The notes beneath the pieces were generated by a model. The model saw only the letters and a program-made list of their open reading frames with translations, made no database searches and was not told where the DNA came from. From Methylibium sp. NZG (GTDB lineage: Bacteria; Pseudomonadota; Gammaproteobacteria; Burkholderiales; Burkholderiaceae_C), in contig LGRD01000002.1 of the NCBI GenBank assembly GCA_001263235.1, positions 186,001 to 250,000 of the forward strand: 64,000 nucleotides of DNA, written 5' to 3'. Position numbers and translations under genes: made by a program. This document shows, one piece after another, positions 1 through 19,532 of the stretch (positions within the stretch are counted from its first letter, which is position 1; the number at the start of each line of letters is the position of its first letter).

Positions 1-244
1 GGTGCGCGACACGGTGCGCGACAGGGCTTGCGGCAAGGCGGTCAGGCGCGGCATGCCAGCAATTGTCGCGCTGCGCACACCGAACGTCGAGGCAAAGCGC
101 GACGCTTGTCACGCCCCCTTGGCATAGATCGTAAACAGTGGCTGCAACGTGCCGCATTTCCGCTGAATCAAATGCTTACGTGGTCGATACTGTGTATGTA
201 CGCGGGTCAACACACCGCGAAAACCAGCGAAGGAGCCGAACACC

Positions 245-565
245 ATGCGCCACGCCACTTCATCCCTGCAGCAGTTCTTGTCTGCCAAGCGCTTCCTGGC
301 CCGAGGCGATGCGATCGAGTGGGAAGAGCTGCCGTCGCTGGCGGACTCACTCGCGCAGCGGCTGGTGAACGACCCCGCACGCCGACGCCGCGAACTGCAA
401 CTCGACGGCGCGCCGGTGGCCGCCTGGGACAACACCATGCCGGCCGACCTGCTCAGCATCGCACCGAGCCAGCCGTACCGCGAAACGCTCAGCGGCCTCG
501 TCACGCGCGAGGTGCTCGAGCCCGACGTGTTCCGCCACTTCTTCGGCCCGTCGATCGCCTCCTGA
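245..565 (+). CDS. Hypothetical protein, 106 aa
   Basis: I do not recognise this family. The frame is supported by an AAGGAG ribosome binding site about 9 bases before the ATG and by strong third-position GC bias across the reading frame. The product is soluble, without a signal peptide or membrane segment, and mixes charged and aliphatic residues. Its N-terminal third is rich in Arg, Leu and Glu, and it ends in a Phe-Arg-His-Phe-Phe stretch. It is the first gene of a plus-strand run followed 67 bases later by the ornithine cyclodeaminase-like gene. Co-transcription is possible but unproven, and function is unknown. Confidence 0.6.
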   Translation: MRHATSSLQQFLSAKRFLARGDAIEWEELPSLADSLAQRLVNDPARRRRELQLDGAPVAAWDNTMPADLLSIAPSQPYRETLSGLVTREVLEPDVFRHFFGPSIAS

Positions 566-632
566 TCGGCTCGGCCCGCTGCCGCACGGCAGCGCGGCCG
601 CTCCGCGGCACCCTCAGCCGCGATACTGCGGC

Positions 633-1607
633 ATGCGCTTCGTCGATGCCGCCACTACCGCCCACCACCTTGCGTTCGACGCGCTGATCGCTGCGCTTCG
701 CAGCGCCTTCGTCACCGGTTGCGAGGTGCCACTGCGGCACACCCACTTGATTGCCGACGCCACCGGCGCCGGCCCGCCCGCTGGCACGGTGTTGCTGATG
801 CCCGCCTGGCGCCCCGGCGGCCGGCTCGGCCTGAAGACGGTCTCGATCTTCCCGGCCAACCGCGCACGCGGCCAAGCCGCGCTGCACTCGGTCTACACGC
901 TGTTCGACGCCTCGACCGGCCTACCGCTGGCGCAGCTCGACGGCGACCAGATCACCTCGCGTCGCACGGCAGCCGCGTCGGCGCTGGCGGCGTCGTTCCT
1001 CGCGCGGGAGGACGCCTCGCGGCTGCTGGTGGTCGGCACCGGCCGTGTCGCGCGGCTGATGGCGCAGGCGATGCGGGCCGTTCGGCCGATCGTGCAAGTG
1101 GAGGTGTGGGGCCGCAACGCCGCCTCGGCGCACGCGCTGGCAGAAGAACTGGCTGAGCAAGGCTTCGACGCCTGCGCCGCGCCAGATCTGCCGGCCGCCG
1201 TGGCGCGCGCGCACATCGTCAGTTGCGCGACGCTGGCGAACGAGCCGCTGGTGCGCGGCGCGTGGCTGGCGGCCGGCACGCACCTCGACCTGGTCGGCAG
1301 CTTCAAGCCCGACATGCGCGAGACCGATGCCGAGTGTTTTGCGCGATGCCACGTGTTCTGCGACACCGAAGAAGCGCTGGCCAAGTCGGGCGACGTGCTG
1401 CACGCGATCGGCGAAGGCGCGTTTTCGGCCGACGCGCAGCAAGGCACGCTCGCGCAACTGTGCCGCGGCGAGCGCAACGGTCGCCGCAGCGCGCACGAAC
1501 GCACGCTGTTCAAGTCGGTCGGCACCGCGCTCGAAGACCTGGCCGCCGCGGAGCTGGTGTTCGATGCGCTGCCGCTGGTGGGCGATGCGAACCGGTCGGT
1601 ATGCTGA
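633..1607 (+). CDS. Ornithine cyclodeaminase / mu-crystallin family protein
   Basis: NAD(P)-dependent enzyme of the OCD/mu-crystallin family, whose members include ornithine cyclodeaminase, delta1-pyrroline-2-carboxylate reductase and alanine dehydrogenase. The 324-residue length fits the family. The N-terminal substrate half contains Gly-Leu-Lys-Thr, with Lys68 at the position of the conserved substrate-binding lysine. A Rossmann nucleotide-binding motif (VVGTGRVA) starts near residue 132. The family sequence DGDxxTxxRTAAASALA is clearly present near residue 105. Seen: the fold signature and cofactor motif. Inferred: a reductase or deaminase acting on an imino or amino acid. The exact substrate cannot be told from sequence, so no gene symbol is assigned. 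Confidence 0.85.
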   Translation: MRFVDAATTAHHLAFDALIAALRSAFVTGCEVPLRHTHLIADATGAGPPAGTVLLMPAWRPGGRLGLKTVSIFPANRARGQAALHSVYTLFDASTGLPLAQLDGDQITSRRTAAASALAASFLAREDASRLLVVGTGRVARLMAQAMRAVRPIVQVEVWGRNAASAHALAEELAEQGFDACAAPDLPAAVARAHIVSCATLANEPLVRGAWLAAGTHLDLVGSFKPDMRETDAECFARCHVFCDTEEALAKSGDVLHAIGEGAFSADAQQGTLAQLCRGERNGRRSAHERTLFKSVGTALEDLAAAELVFDALPLVGDANRSVC

Positions 1608-1674
1608 GCGCCCGTTCGGTCGCTTGTTCGATCGCGCATCCAACCCCTTGCCCAACGCCTTGAGCGCCAACCCT

Positions 1675-2169
1675 GTGAGCCAGACTCCCGCCGCACCAGA
1701 CCCGGCAACGCCGTCACCCGAACTGCTGCACTGGGAAGACTTCCCCGCCGGCCAGGTGCGCGAGTTCGGTTCGATGCCAGTTGCGCGCGAAGCCGTGCTC
1801 GCCTTCGCTGCACAGTTCGACCCCCAACCCTTTCACCTCGACGACGAGGCCGCCGCCGCGTCGCTGTTCGGCGGCCTGTCGGCCAGCGGCTGGCACACCT
1901 GCGCGATGGCGATGCGCATGATGTGCGACGGCTACCTTCTGAACGCCGCCAGCCTGGGCTCGCCCGGCATCGACGAGCTGAAGTGGCTCAAACCCGTGCG
2001 CCCCGGCGACACGCTGCGCGTGCGCTTCACCGTGCTCGACGCGCGGCCGATGGCGAGCCGGCCCGGCGTGGGGCTGGTCCGGTCGAGCTGGGAGGTGTTC
2101 AATCAGCATCGGGAGGCGGTGCTGACGATGCAAGGGTGGGGCATGTTCAGGCGGCGCCACGCTGGCTGA
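1675..2169 (+). CDS. MaoC-like hydratase/dehydratase
   Basis: Hot-dog-fold protein of the MaoC family, which hydrates enoyl-CoA or related thioesters. The diagnostic motif FDPQPFHLDDEAA is present near residues 40-52. Its Asp and His match the catalytic pair of R-specific enoyl-CoA hydratases. At about 164 residues the length is normal for a single hot-dog domain. The start is not certain: there is no ATG before the domain, so I chose the GTG at 1675; an in-frame TTG at 1660 is the alternative. It begins 67 bases after the cyclodeaminase-like gene on the same strand. The physiological substrate is unknown. Confidence 0.85.
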   Translation: MSQTPAAPDPATPSPELLHWEDFPAGQVREFGSMPVAREAVLAFAAQFDPQPFHLDDEAAAASLFGGLSASGWHTCAMAMRMMCDGYLLNAASLGSPGIDELKWLKPVRPGDTLRVRFTVLDARPMASRPGVGLVRSSWEVFNQHREAVLTMQGWGMFRRRHAG

Positions 2170-2330
2170 CACCGCGCGAGCCCATCGCGGGCTGTGCTTT
2201 GCTTTCGACGCACGGCGCACGGGACACGGCGCACGTCGCTCGGCGCGCGAAAGAGCCTGCTTCAGCCGCCCCGGGCAAGCCCTGTGGACGCTTCGCTACC
2301 GGCACCGTGACACTGCGTGCTCTGCCCAGC

Positions 2331-2366
2331 GCGAAGTGCGCACTTCGCACTGAGCACTTCGCACTG
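2331..2366. repeat. 18-bp perfect palindrome plus 12-bp direct repeat
   Basis: GCGAAGTGCGCACTTCGC at 2331-2348 is a perfect palindrome. The 12-mer CACTTCGCACTG occurs at 2341-2352 and again exactly at 2355-2366. The block lies 40 bases upstream of the Bug receptor start, in the 237-base gap after the MaoC gene. It could be a hairpin, an operator or a short tandem repeat seed; nothing distinguishes these by eye. Confidence 0.6.
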
Positions 2367-2406
2367 CTCGCCGCCCGCGCCCTTGCCAAACCACCAGGAT
2401 CGCCCC

Positions 2407-3399
2407 ATGCCCTCCCTCATCCGCCGCCACCTGCTCGCCGCTGCTGGCGCTTCTTTGCTACCCGCCGCGCTGCGCGCCCAAACGGCGTGGCCGAACAAGC
2501 CGGTGCGCATCGTCGTGCCGTTCGCACCCGGCGGCACCACCGACATCCTGGCCCGCGCGCTCGCGCCCGAACTGGGCAAGGCCTTCGGCCAGAGCTTCAT
2601 CGTCGACAACAAGCCGGGTGCGGGCGGCAACGTCGGCGCCGACCTGGTCGCCAAGTCGGCCACCGACGGCTACAACCTGCTGATGGGTACCGTCGGCACG
2701 CAAGCCATCAACCCCGCGCTGTACCCGAAGATGCCGTACGACGCCGCGCGCGACTTCGCACCCATCACGCTGGTGGCCGGCGTGCCCAACGTGCTGGTGA
2801 TGAACCCGGCCAAGGCCGAGGCGCTGAAGATCAACAGCGTGGCCGACCTGATTGCGTACGCGCGCAAGAACCCCGGCCGGCTGAACATGGCCTCCAGCGG
2901 CAACGGCACCTCGATCCACCTGAGCGGCGAGCTGTTCAAGACGCTGACCGGGACGTTCATGGTGCACATCCCGTACCGCGGCTCGGGCCCGGCGCTGCTC
3001 GACCTGGTGGGCGGCACGATGGACCTGATGTTCGACAACCTGCCCTCGGCACTGCCGCAAATCAAGGCTGGCAAGCTCAAGGCGCTGGCCGTCACCAGCG
3101 CGCAGCGCAGCGCCGCGGTGCCCGATTTGCCCACTGTGGCCGAGGCCGGCCCCATCAAGGGCTTCGACGCGAGTTCGTGGTTCGGGCTGCTGGCCCCGGC
3201 CGGCACGCCCGCCGACGTGGTGAACCGCCTGCAGCAAGAAAGTGCCAAGGCGCTGGCAAGCCCAGCGCTGAAGGAGCGGCTGCTGGCGCAGGGTGCCATT
3301 CCGGGCGGCAACACGCCGGCCGAGTTTGCGGCCTACATCGCGGCCGAGGCGACGAAGTGGGCAGCGGTGGTGAAGGCCTCGGGCGCGAAGGTCGATTGA
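2407..3399 (+). CDS. Bug/TctC-family periplasmic substrate-binding receptor
   Basis: Tripartite tricarboxylate transporter receptor of the Bug family, very numerous in Burkholderiales. These proteins bind carboxylates, aromatic acids or related solutes in the periplasm. The ATG at 2407 gives a classic export signal: Arg-Arg, a hydrophobic Leu/Ala stretch, then an Ala-Leu-Arg-Ala-Gln cleavage region near residue 24. The mature part opens with the family hallmark [16 protein letters not shown], followed by TDILAR and a GANVGAD-like segment ([12 protein letters not shown]). Length (330 aa) is typical. No TctA/TctB membrane genes are nearby, which is normal for orphan Bug receptors. The ligand cannot be predicted. 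Confidence 0.92.
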   Translation: MPSLIRRHLLAAAGASLLPAALRAQTAWPNKPVRIVVPFAPGGTTDILARALAPELGKAFGQSFIVDNKPGAGGNVGADLVAKSATDGYNLLMGTVGTQAINPALYPKMPYDAARDFAPITLVAGVPNVLVMNPAKAEALKINSVADLIAYARKNPGRLNMASSGNGTSIHLSGELFKTLTGTFMVHIPYRGSGPALLDLVGGTMDLMFDNLPSALPQIKAGKLKALAVTSAQRSAAVPDLPTVAEAGPIKGFDASSWFGLLAPAGTPADVVNRLQQESAKALASPALKERLLAQGAIPGGNTPAEFAAYIAAEATKWAAVVKASGAKVD

Positions 3400-3440
3400 C
3401 CGCGCAACGCCCGCCCCGTCAGCGAACCTTCAGCGCCCCG

Positions 3441-4466
3441 TCAGCGCCACACCTGCCCGAGCGTCACACCGGCTGCGGCGAGGTCTTGCACGAACTCGTC
3501 GCTGCTCAGGTAGTTGAGTTCGCGCAAGCGTGCCGCGCCGATCGGGTCGGGCGTGCCGACGGAGGTCACACCGCCGGGGTGGCACACCAGCAGCGCGCCG
3601 TCGGGCGGCACGGCGGCAAGCCAGCCTTGCATCAGCGCGCGGTAGTCGGTGCGCGCAAAGTCGTACACACCCAGCAGCGCGGTGTTGTGCGGGATGACGC
3701 GCCGCCGAAGCTCCTGCGCCAGGCCTTGCCCGCCGGCCCGCTCGATCAACCTGCGCTTGACGCCGGCACTGCTGCCGAGCACCGGCGCGGTGCTGCGCAA
3801 CGCAGGCATCGGCTGAATGTGCTCGACCGCGTCGAGGATGATGTCGCGCACCACCGGCAGGTGGTGCACATGCTGGTGGCCGTCGATGAAGTGCGGCGGG
3901 CGGTCGATGGCCTTCACGAAAGCACCGAACTGCGCGTGGAACTCGGCCAGAACGGCCGCGCGCGGCAACAGCCCGAGGTGGGCCTGCGTCGTGAGGCGGG
4001 CCAGCCGCGGCAGCCGCGGCCAGGCGCGGGCCAGGCGGCGGCTGAGCGGCCGGCCGTGCGTCAGGTTGAAGTGCAGGCCCAGGCTGACCGAGGCGGGCAT
4101 GTCTTGCAGCCACTCGGCGTCGGCTGCCCAGGCGGCGCCGGTGGTGATGCAGGAGATTGCGTTCACCCGCCCTGCCCGCGCAAGCCGCGCAATGGCGATT
4201 GAGATGCCACTGTCCAGGCCGAAGTCGTCGGCGCACAGCATCAGCAGGCGGCGGCTGGCCGGAGCGGCGACCGCCGATCGGTAGGGTGTGGTCGGGTCCG
4301 GCCCGGCGGCTGGCGCTGTTGCGACAGCGCTGTCGCGGTCCGATCCTCGTTCAGAGCCGGCAGTTGGGGGCAGTGCGCCCGCAGGCGCACTGCCCCATGC
4401 ACCGGCCACCGGTGTGTGCAGCACGGGCAACGCCACGCCCGCCAGGTCCTGCCGCTTCAACGCCAC
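3441..4466 (-). CDS. YdjC/ChbG-like (HpnK-type) carbohydrate deacetylase
   Basis: Polysaccharide deacetylase-like protein of the YdjC/ChbG fold; HpnK of hopanoid synthesis is one member. Metal-ligand motifs are visible: ADDFG at the start of the domain, DGHQHVHH in the middle and HPGG near the C-terminus. The domain proper starts at the ATG-encoded Met near 4241, and about 75 residues before it are Pro/Ala/Ser-rich without clear homology. Start choice is weak: I use the GTG at 4466, preceded by AAAGGGAG but with short spacing. A TTG at 4460 has better spacing, and much later starts are possible. It is convergent with the Bug gene and divergent from the RraA-like gene. Substrate unknown. Confidence 0.8.
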   Translation of the reverse strand: MALKRQDLAGVALPVLHTPVAGAWGSAPAGALPPTAGSERGSDRDSAVATAPAAGPDPTTPYRSAVAAPASRRLLMLCADDFGLDSGISIAIARLARAGRVNAISCITTGAAWAADAEWLQDMPASVSLGLHFNLTHGRPLSRRLARAWPRLPRLARLTTQAHLGLLPRAAVLAEFHAQFGAFVKAIDRPPHFIDGHQHVHHLPVVRDIILDAVEHIQPMPALRSTAPVLGSSAGVKRRLIERAGGQGLAQELRRRVIPHNTALLGVYDFARTDYRALMQGWLAAVPPDGALLVCHPGGVTSVGTPDPIGAARLRELNYLSSDEFVQDLAAAGVTLGQVWR

Positions 4467-4585
4467 TGCTCCCTTTGGATCGTGACTCGCACTGTGACGA
4501 TAGCAGCGTCGACGGCCGGCGTCGAACGTGGCCCTCGGCCGACAATGCGCTGCTTGACCATTCACCGACCCAGGAGAACCGCCCC

Positions 4586-5338
4586 ATGGGAGCCGAACCG
4601 CTCGCCCTCGACGCCGCCGTCGCCGCCGCACTGGCCGGCGTGTCCACCGCCACGCTCACCACCGTGCTGCTCAAGAAGGGCCTGCGCAACGTGTGGCTGC
4701 GCGGCACGCGGCCCCTGGCGCCGGGGCTGCCGCGCTTGGTCGGCCGCGCCTTCACGCTGCGCTTTGTGCCGGCGCGTGAAGACCTGGCCACACCCGCGTC
4801 GTGGGGATCGCCGATCTCCACCCGCGCCGCGATCGAGGCCATGCCGGCCGGCTGCATCGCCGTCGTCGGCGCGATGGGCGTGCTTGATGCGGGCATCTTC
4901 GGCGACATCTTGTGCGCACGCATGCAAAAGCGCGGCGTCGCCGCGCTGGTGAGCGACGGCGTGGTGCGCGACCTGGCCGGCGTGCTGGGCACCGGCCTGC
5001 CGGTGTGGTGCCAGGGCACGGCCGCGCCGGCTTCCGTGAACGGCCTGACCTTCGTCGGCTGGCAGGAGCCGATCGCCTGCGGCGGCGTGGCGGTGTTCCC
5101 GAACGACGTGGTGGTGGCAGACGGCGACGGCGCGGTGCTGATCCCGGCGGCGCTGCTCGACGCGGTGGTGGCCGCCGCGGTGGAGCAGGAGCGGCTCGAG
5201 GGCTGGATCATGGGCCAGGTGGAGCAAGGCGCGGCGCTGCTGGGGCTGTACCCGCCGAACGAAGAGAACGCGGCGCGTTATCAGGCCTGGGCGGCGGGTT
5301 CGGGCCAGAGCACGGGCAACAACGCCGTCAAGCCCTGA
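4586..5338 (+). CDS. RraA-like family protein (HMG aldolase / RraA fold)
   Basis: Member of the RraA/HMG-aldolase fold. The signature SDGVVRDLAG, carrying the conserved Arg-Asp of the active site, is present near residues 128-137, preceded by a glycine-rich loop (VGAMGVLDAGIFGD). At 250 residues it is longer than E. coli RraA (161) and matches the extended group often labelled ribonuclease activity regulator or 4-hydroxy-4-methyl-2-oxoglutarate aldolase. The start ATG has CAGGAG 10 bases upstream. It could be a divalent-metal aldolase acting on alpha-keto acids; the regulator label is not supported by anything seen here. It is convergent with the acyl-CoA ligase, 15 bases apart. Confidence 0.85.
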   Translation: MGAEPLALDAAVAAALAGVSTATLTTVLLKKGLRNVWLRGTRPLAPGLPRLVGRAFTLRFVPAREDLATPASWGSPISTRAAIEAMPAGCIAVVGAMGVLDAGIFGDILCARMQKRGVAALVSDGVVRDLAGVLGTGLPVWCQGTAAPASVNGLTFVGWQEPIACGGVAVFPNDVVVADGDGAVLIPAALLDAVVAAAVEQERLEGWIMGQVEQGAALLGLYPPNEENAARYQAWAAGSGQSTGNNAVKP

Positions 5339-5353
5339 CCCGCCGGTGCCGCA

Positions 5354-7048
5354 TCAGCCGTCGTGCCACACCACCGTCTTGCGCGTGCCGATCCAGCGGT
5401 CGAACAGCGGCGCGTAAACCTCTTCGATGCGGTTGCGCTTGACCTTGAAGGTGGGCGTGATGAAGCCGTTGTCCACGGTCCATGGCGTGCCCACGACCAC
5501 CAGGCACTCCAGGTGTTCGTGCGGGTCGAGCCTTGAGTTGATGCCGTCGAGGTGGGCGTTCAGCGCGGCTTCCATCTCCTTGCGCTGGCCGGCGTCCTTC
5601 GCGCGTTCGGCCGCCTCGGCGTTGAGCATCACGATGCCCAGCGGCTGCGCCAGGTTGGCGCCGGTCACCACGCAGGCCTCGACCACGCCGTTCATCACCA
5701 GCCGGTCTTCGATCGGCGCTGGCGCGACGTACTTGCCCTTGCTCGTCTTGAACAGGTCTTTCACGCGGCCGGTGATGCGCAGGTTGCCTTCGCCGTCGAG
5801 CGCGCCCTTGTCGCCGGTGTGCAGCCAACCGTCGGCGGTGAGCGCGTCGCGGCTGAGCTCGGGCTCCTTGTAGTAGCCGAGCATCAGGCCGGGGCTCTTC
5901 ATCTGGATCTCGCCGTTGGCAGGGTCGATGCGGCATTGCACGCCGTCGTAGGCCAGGCCCACGGTGCCGGGGCGCTGCACACCCGGCACGGTGGCGTGCG
6001 AGACGCCGCAGTTCTCGGTCATGCCGTACACCTCGACGATCGGCAGCCCGAGCTTGGCGTACCAGGCGAGCAGCTCAGGCGGCATCGGCGCGGCGCCGCC
6101 GGCTGCGAACGTGCATTGGTCCAGGCCGAGCGCGGTGCGGATCTTGCCCGCCACCAGGTGGCGGATGATCGGCAGCGACAGCAGCCGCTGCAGCTTGGCC
6201 GGCGGCATCTTGGCGTGCACGCCCTGCTGGAACTTGACCCACAGCCGCGGCACCGAGAAGAACGCCGTCGGCCGGGCGCGCTGCAGGTCGGCGGCGAACG
6301 TGTCCAGGCTTTCGGCGAAGAACACCTGCATGCCGGTGGCCAAGAGGCCGTGCTCCACCAGCGAGCGCTCGGCCACGTGCGCCAGCGGCAGGTAGCTGAG
6401 CATGCGGGTGTTGCTGTCCAGCGGCACGCGCTTGAGGCCCGCCGCGATCGACCACGCAAAGGTGCCGAAGCTGTGCATCACGCCCTTGGGCGCGCCGGTG
6501 GTGCCCGAGGTGTACATGATGGTCGAGAGCTCGCCCGCATCGCGCACCGGCTCGCCGGCCAGCGGTGCGGTGGCCTTGACGATGCTGTCCCAGCTCGGGT
6601 AGTCGTTCGGCGGGCTGAGCGGAAGGCTGATGCACGGCAGGCCGGCGGGCACGCCTGGCTTCATCGCAGCCCAGCCGTCGAGCTTGCCGACGAACAGCAG
6701 CTTGGCCTCGCTGTGCGTCAGGATCTGGCGGATCGTCTCGGCCGCCAGCGTGGGGTACAGCGGCACCGACACATAGCCCGCCATCCAGATCGCGAAGTCG
6801 GCCATCAGCCAGTGCGCGGTGTTCTTCGACAGCAGCGCGATGCGCGTGCCCGGCGGGTGGCCCAGGCTCTTGAGGTGCGCGGCCATGCGGCGCGTGTTGT
6901 CCATCACCTGCGTCCAGGTGTAGGTGCTGAGCGCACCGCCGCCCATCGGTTGCGTCAGCACGGTGCGGTCAGGCTGCGTCTTCTCCCAGTGGTACAGGCG
7001 CTGCAGGGCGAGCGCGGACGGGGCGATGCTTGTCTCGGCGGTGTTCAT
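5354..7048 (-). CDS. AMP-forming long-chain acyl-CoA ligase (FadD15/FAA1-like)
   Basis: Activates a carboxylic acid, probably a fatty acid, as acyl-adenylate and then acyl-CoA. The ANL-superfamily motifs are all present. They are the P-loop YTSGTTGAPKGV near residue 178, VYGMTE near residue 343, the WLHTGDKG segment, and the hinge region GRVKDLFKTSKGKYVAP. A C-terminal lysine sits in the segment around FKVKRNRIEE. The 564-residue length and the Lys-Gly-Lys-Tyr-Val-Ala-Pro hinge fit the long-chain (FAA1/FadD15) group rather than the FAAL group. The gene lies 150 bases downstream of the large synthetase on the same strand with GGAG before the ATG. It may supply acyl-CoA for the peptide or may be an unrelated fatty acid gene. 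Confidence 0.88.
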   Translation of the reverse strand: MNTAETSIAPSALALQRLYHWEKTQPDRTVLTQPMGGGALSTYTWTQVMDNTRRMAAHLKSLGHPPGTRIALLSKNTAHWLMADFAIWMAGYVSVPLYPTLAAETIRQILTHSEAKLLFVGKLDGWAAMKPGVPAGLPCISLPLSPPNDYPSWDSIVKATAPLAGEPVRDAGELSTIMYTSGTTGAPKGVMHSFGTFAWSIAAGLKRVPLDSNTRMLSYLPLAHVAERSLVEHGLLATGMQVFFAESLDTFAADLQRARPTAFFSVPRLWVKFQQGVHAKMPPAKLQRLLSLPIIRHLVAGKIRTALGLDQCTFAAGGAAPMPPELLAWYAKLGLPIVEVYGMTENCGVSHATVPGVQRPGTVGLAYDGVQCRIDPANGEIQMKSPGLMLGYYKEPELSRDALTADGWLHTGDKGALDGEGNLRITGRVKDLFKTSKGKYVAPAPIEDRLVMNGVVEACVVTGANLAQPLGIVMLNAEAAERAKDAGQRKEMEAALNAHLDGINSRLDPHEHLECLVVVGTPWTVDNGFITPTFKVKRNRIEEVYAPLFDRWIGTRKTVVWHDG

Positions 7049-7197
7049 AGAGGCTCCAAGGGGCTTTGGGGGGGCAAAGCGCGAGACTATCGCAGACGGG
7101 CCCCGTCGGTCACTCCCGAGGCGCCCGCATGACCACGGCCGCGGCCGCGCCGGGTTGCCACCTTTGCGCCGCCGCCCTGGCGTGAACCGCTGCCGCG

Positions 7198-19359
<12,162 letters not shown>

Positions 19360-19404
19360 GGCGCAGGAGGAAGGCAACGTGAAGCCTTGAGGGGCCGGTA
19401 CCGT

Positions 19405-19453
19405 TGAAGTGCGGAACGTGCAGCGAAAGGGGGCCCGAAGCCCCCGCACTTCA
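19405..19453 (-). promoter_or_regulatory. Intercistronic hairpin between the two NRPS genes
   Basis: Nested inverted repeat in the 173-base gap between the synthetases. The outer arms TGAAGTGCGG (19405-19414) and CCGCACTTCA (19444-19453) are perfect complements. Inside lies GGGGGC (19429-19434) and GCCCCC (19440-19445) with a five-base loop; the inner and outer arms share two bases, so they are alternative or partly exclusive pairings. On the transcribed minus strand the short stem is followed by only three T, so it is not a convincing terminator. An mRNA processing or stability element, or an attenuator ahead of the downstream synthetase, is possible. Confidence 0.55.
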
Positions 19454-19532
19454 GGCTAACCCGGCGATGCACCGCCGACGCGGCCCGCCGCTTGCCAAGG
19501 CCCGGGCACGTGCAAAAGTCAGCGGAGATAGT

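Noticed and set aside
1-54. Possible minus-strand gene start (ATG at 54, 18 open codons running off the left edge)
   Set aside because: Too short to recognise, with no ribosome site and no homology by eye; part of it is a 12-base duplicated sequence.
1923-4202. Plus-strand frame of 759 codons across the MaoC, Bug and deacetylase genes
   Set aside because: It crosses three genes with clear family motifs in other frames and has no recognisable domain.
5354-7048. Release enzyme (thioesterase or reductase) for the NRPS
   Set aside because: The gene next to the synthetase has only AMP-ligase motifs; no alpha/beta hydrolase or reductase motif is present.
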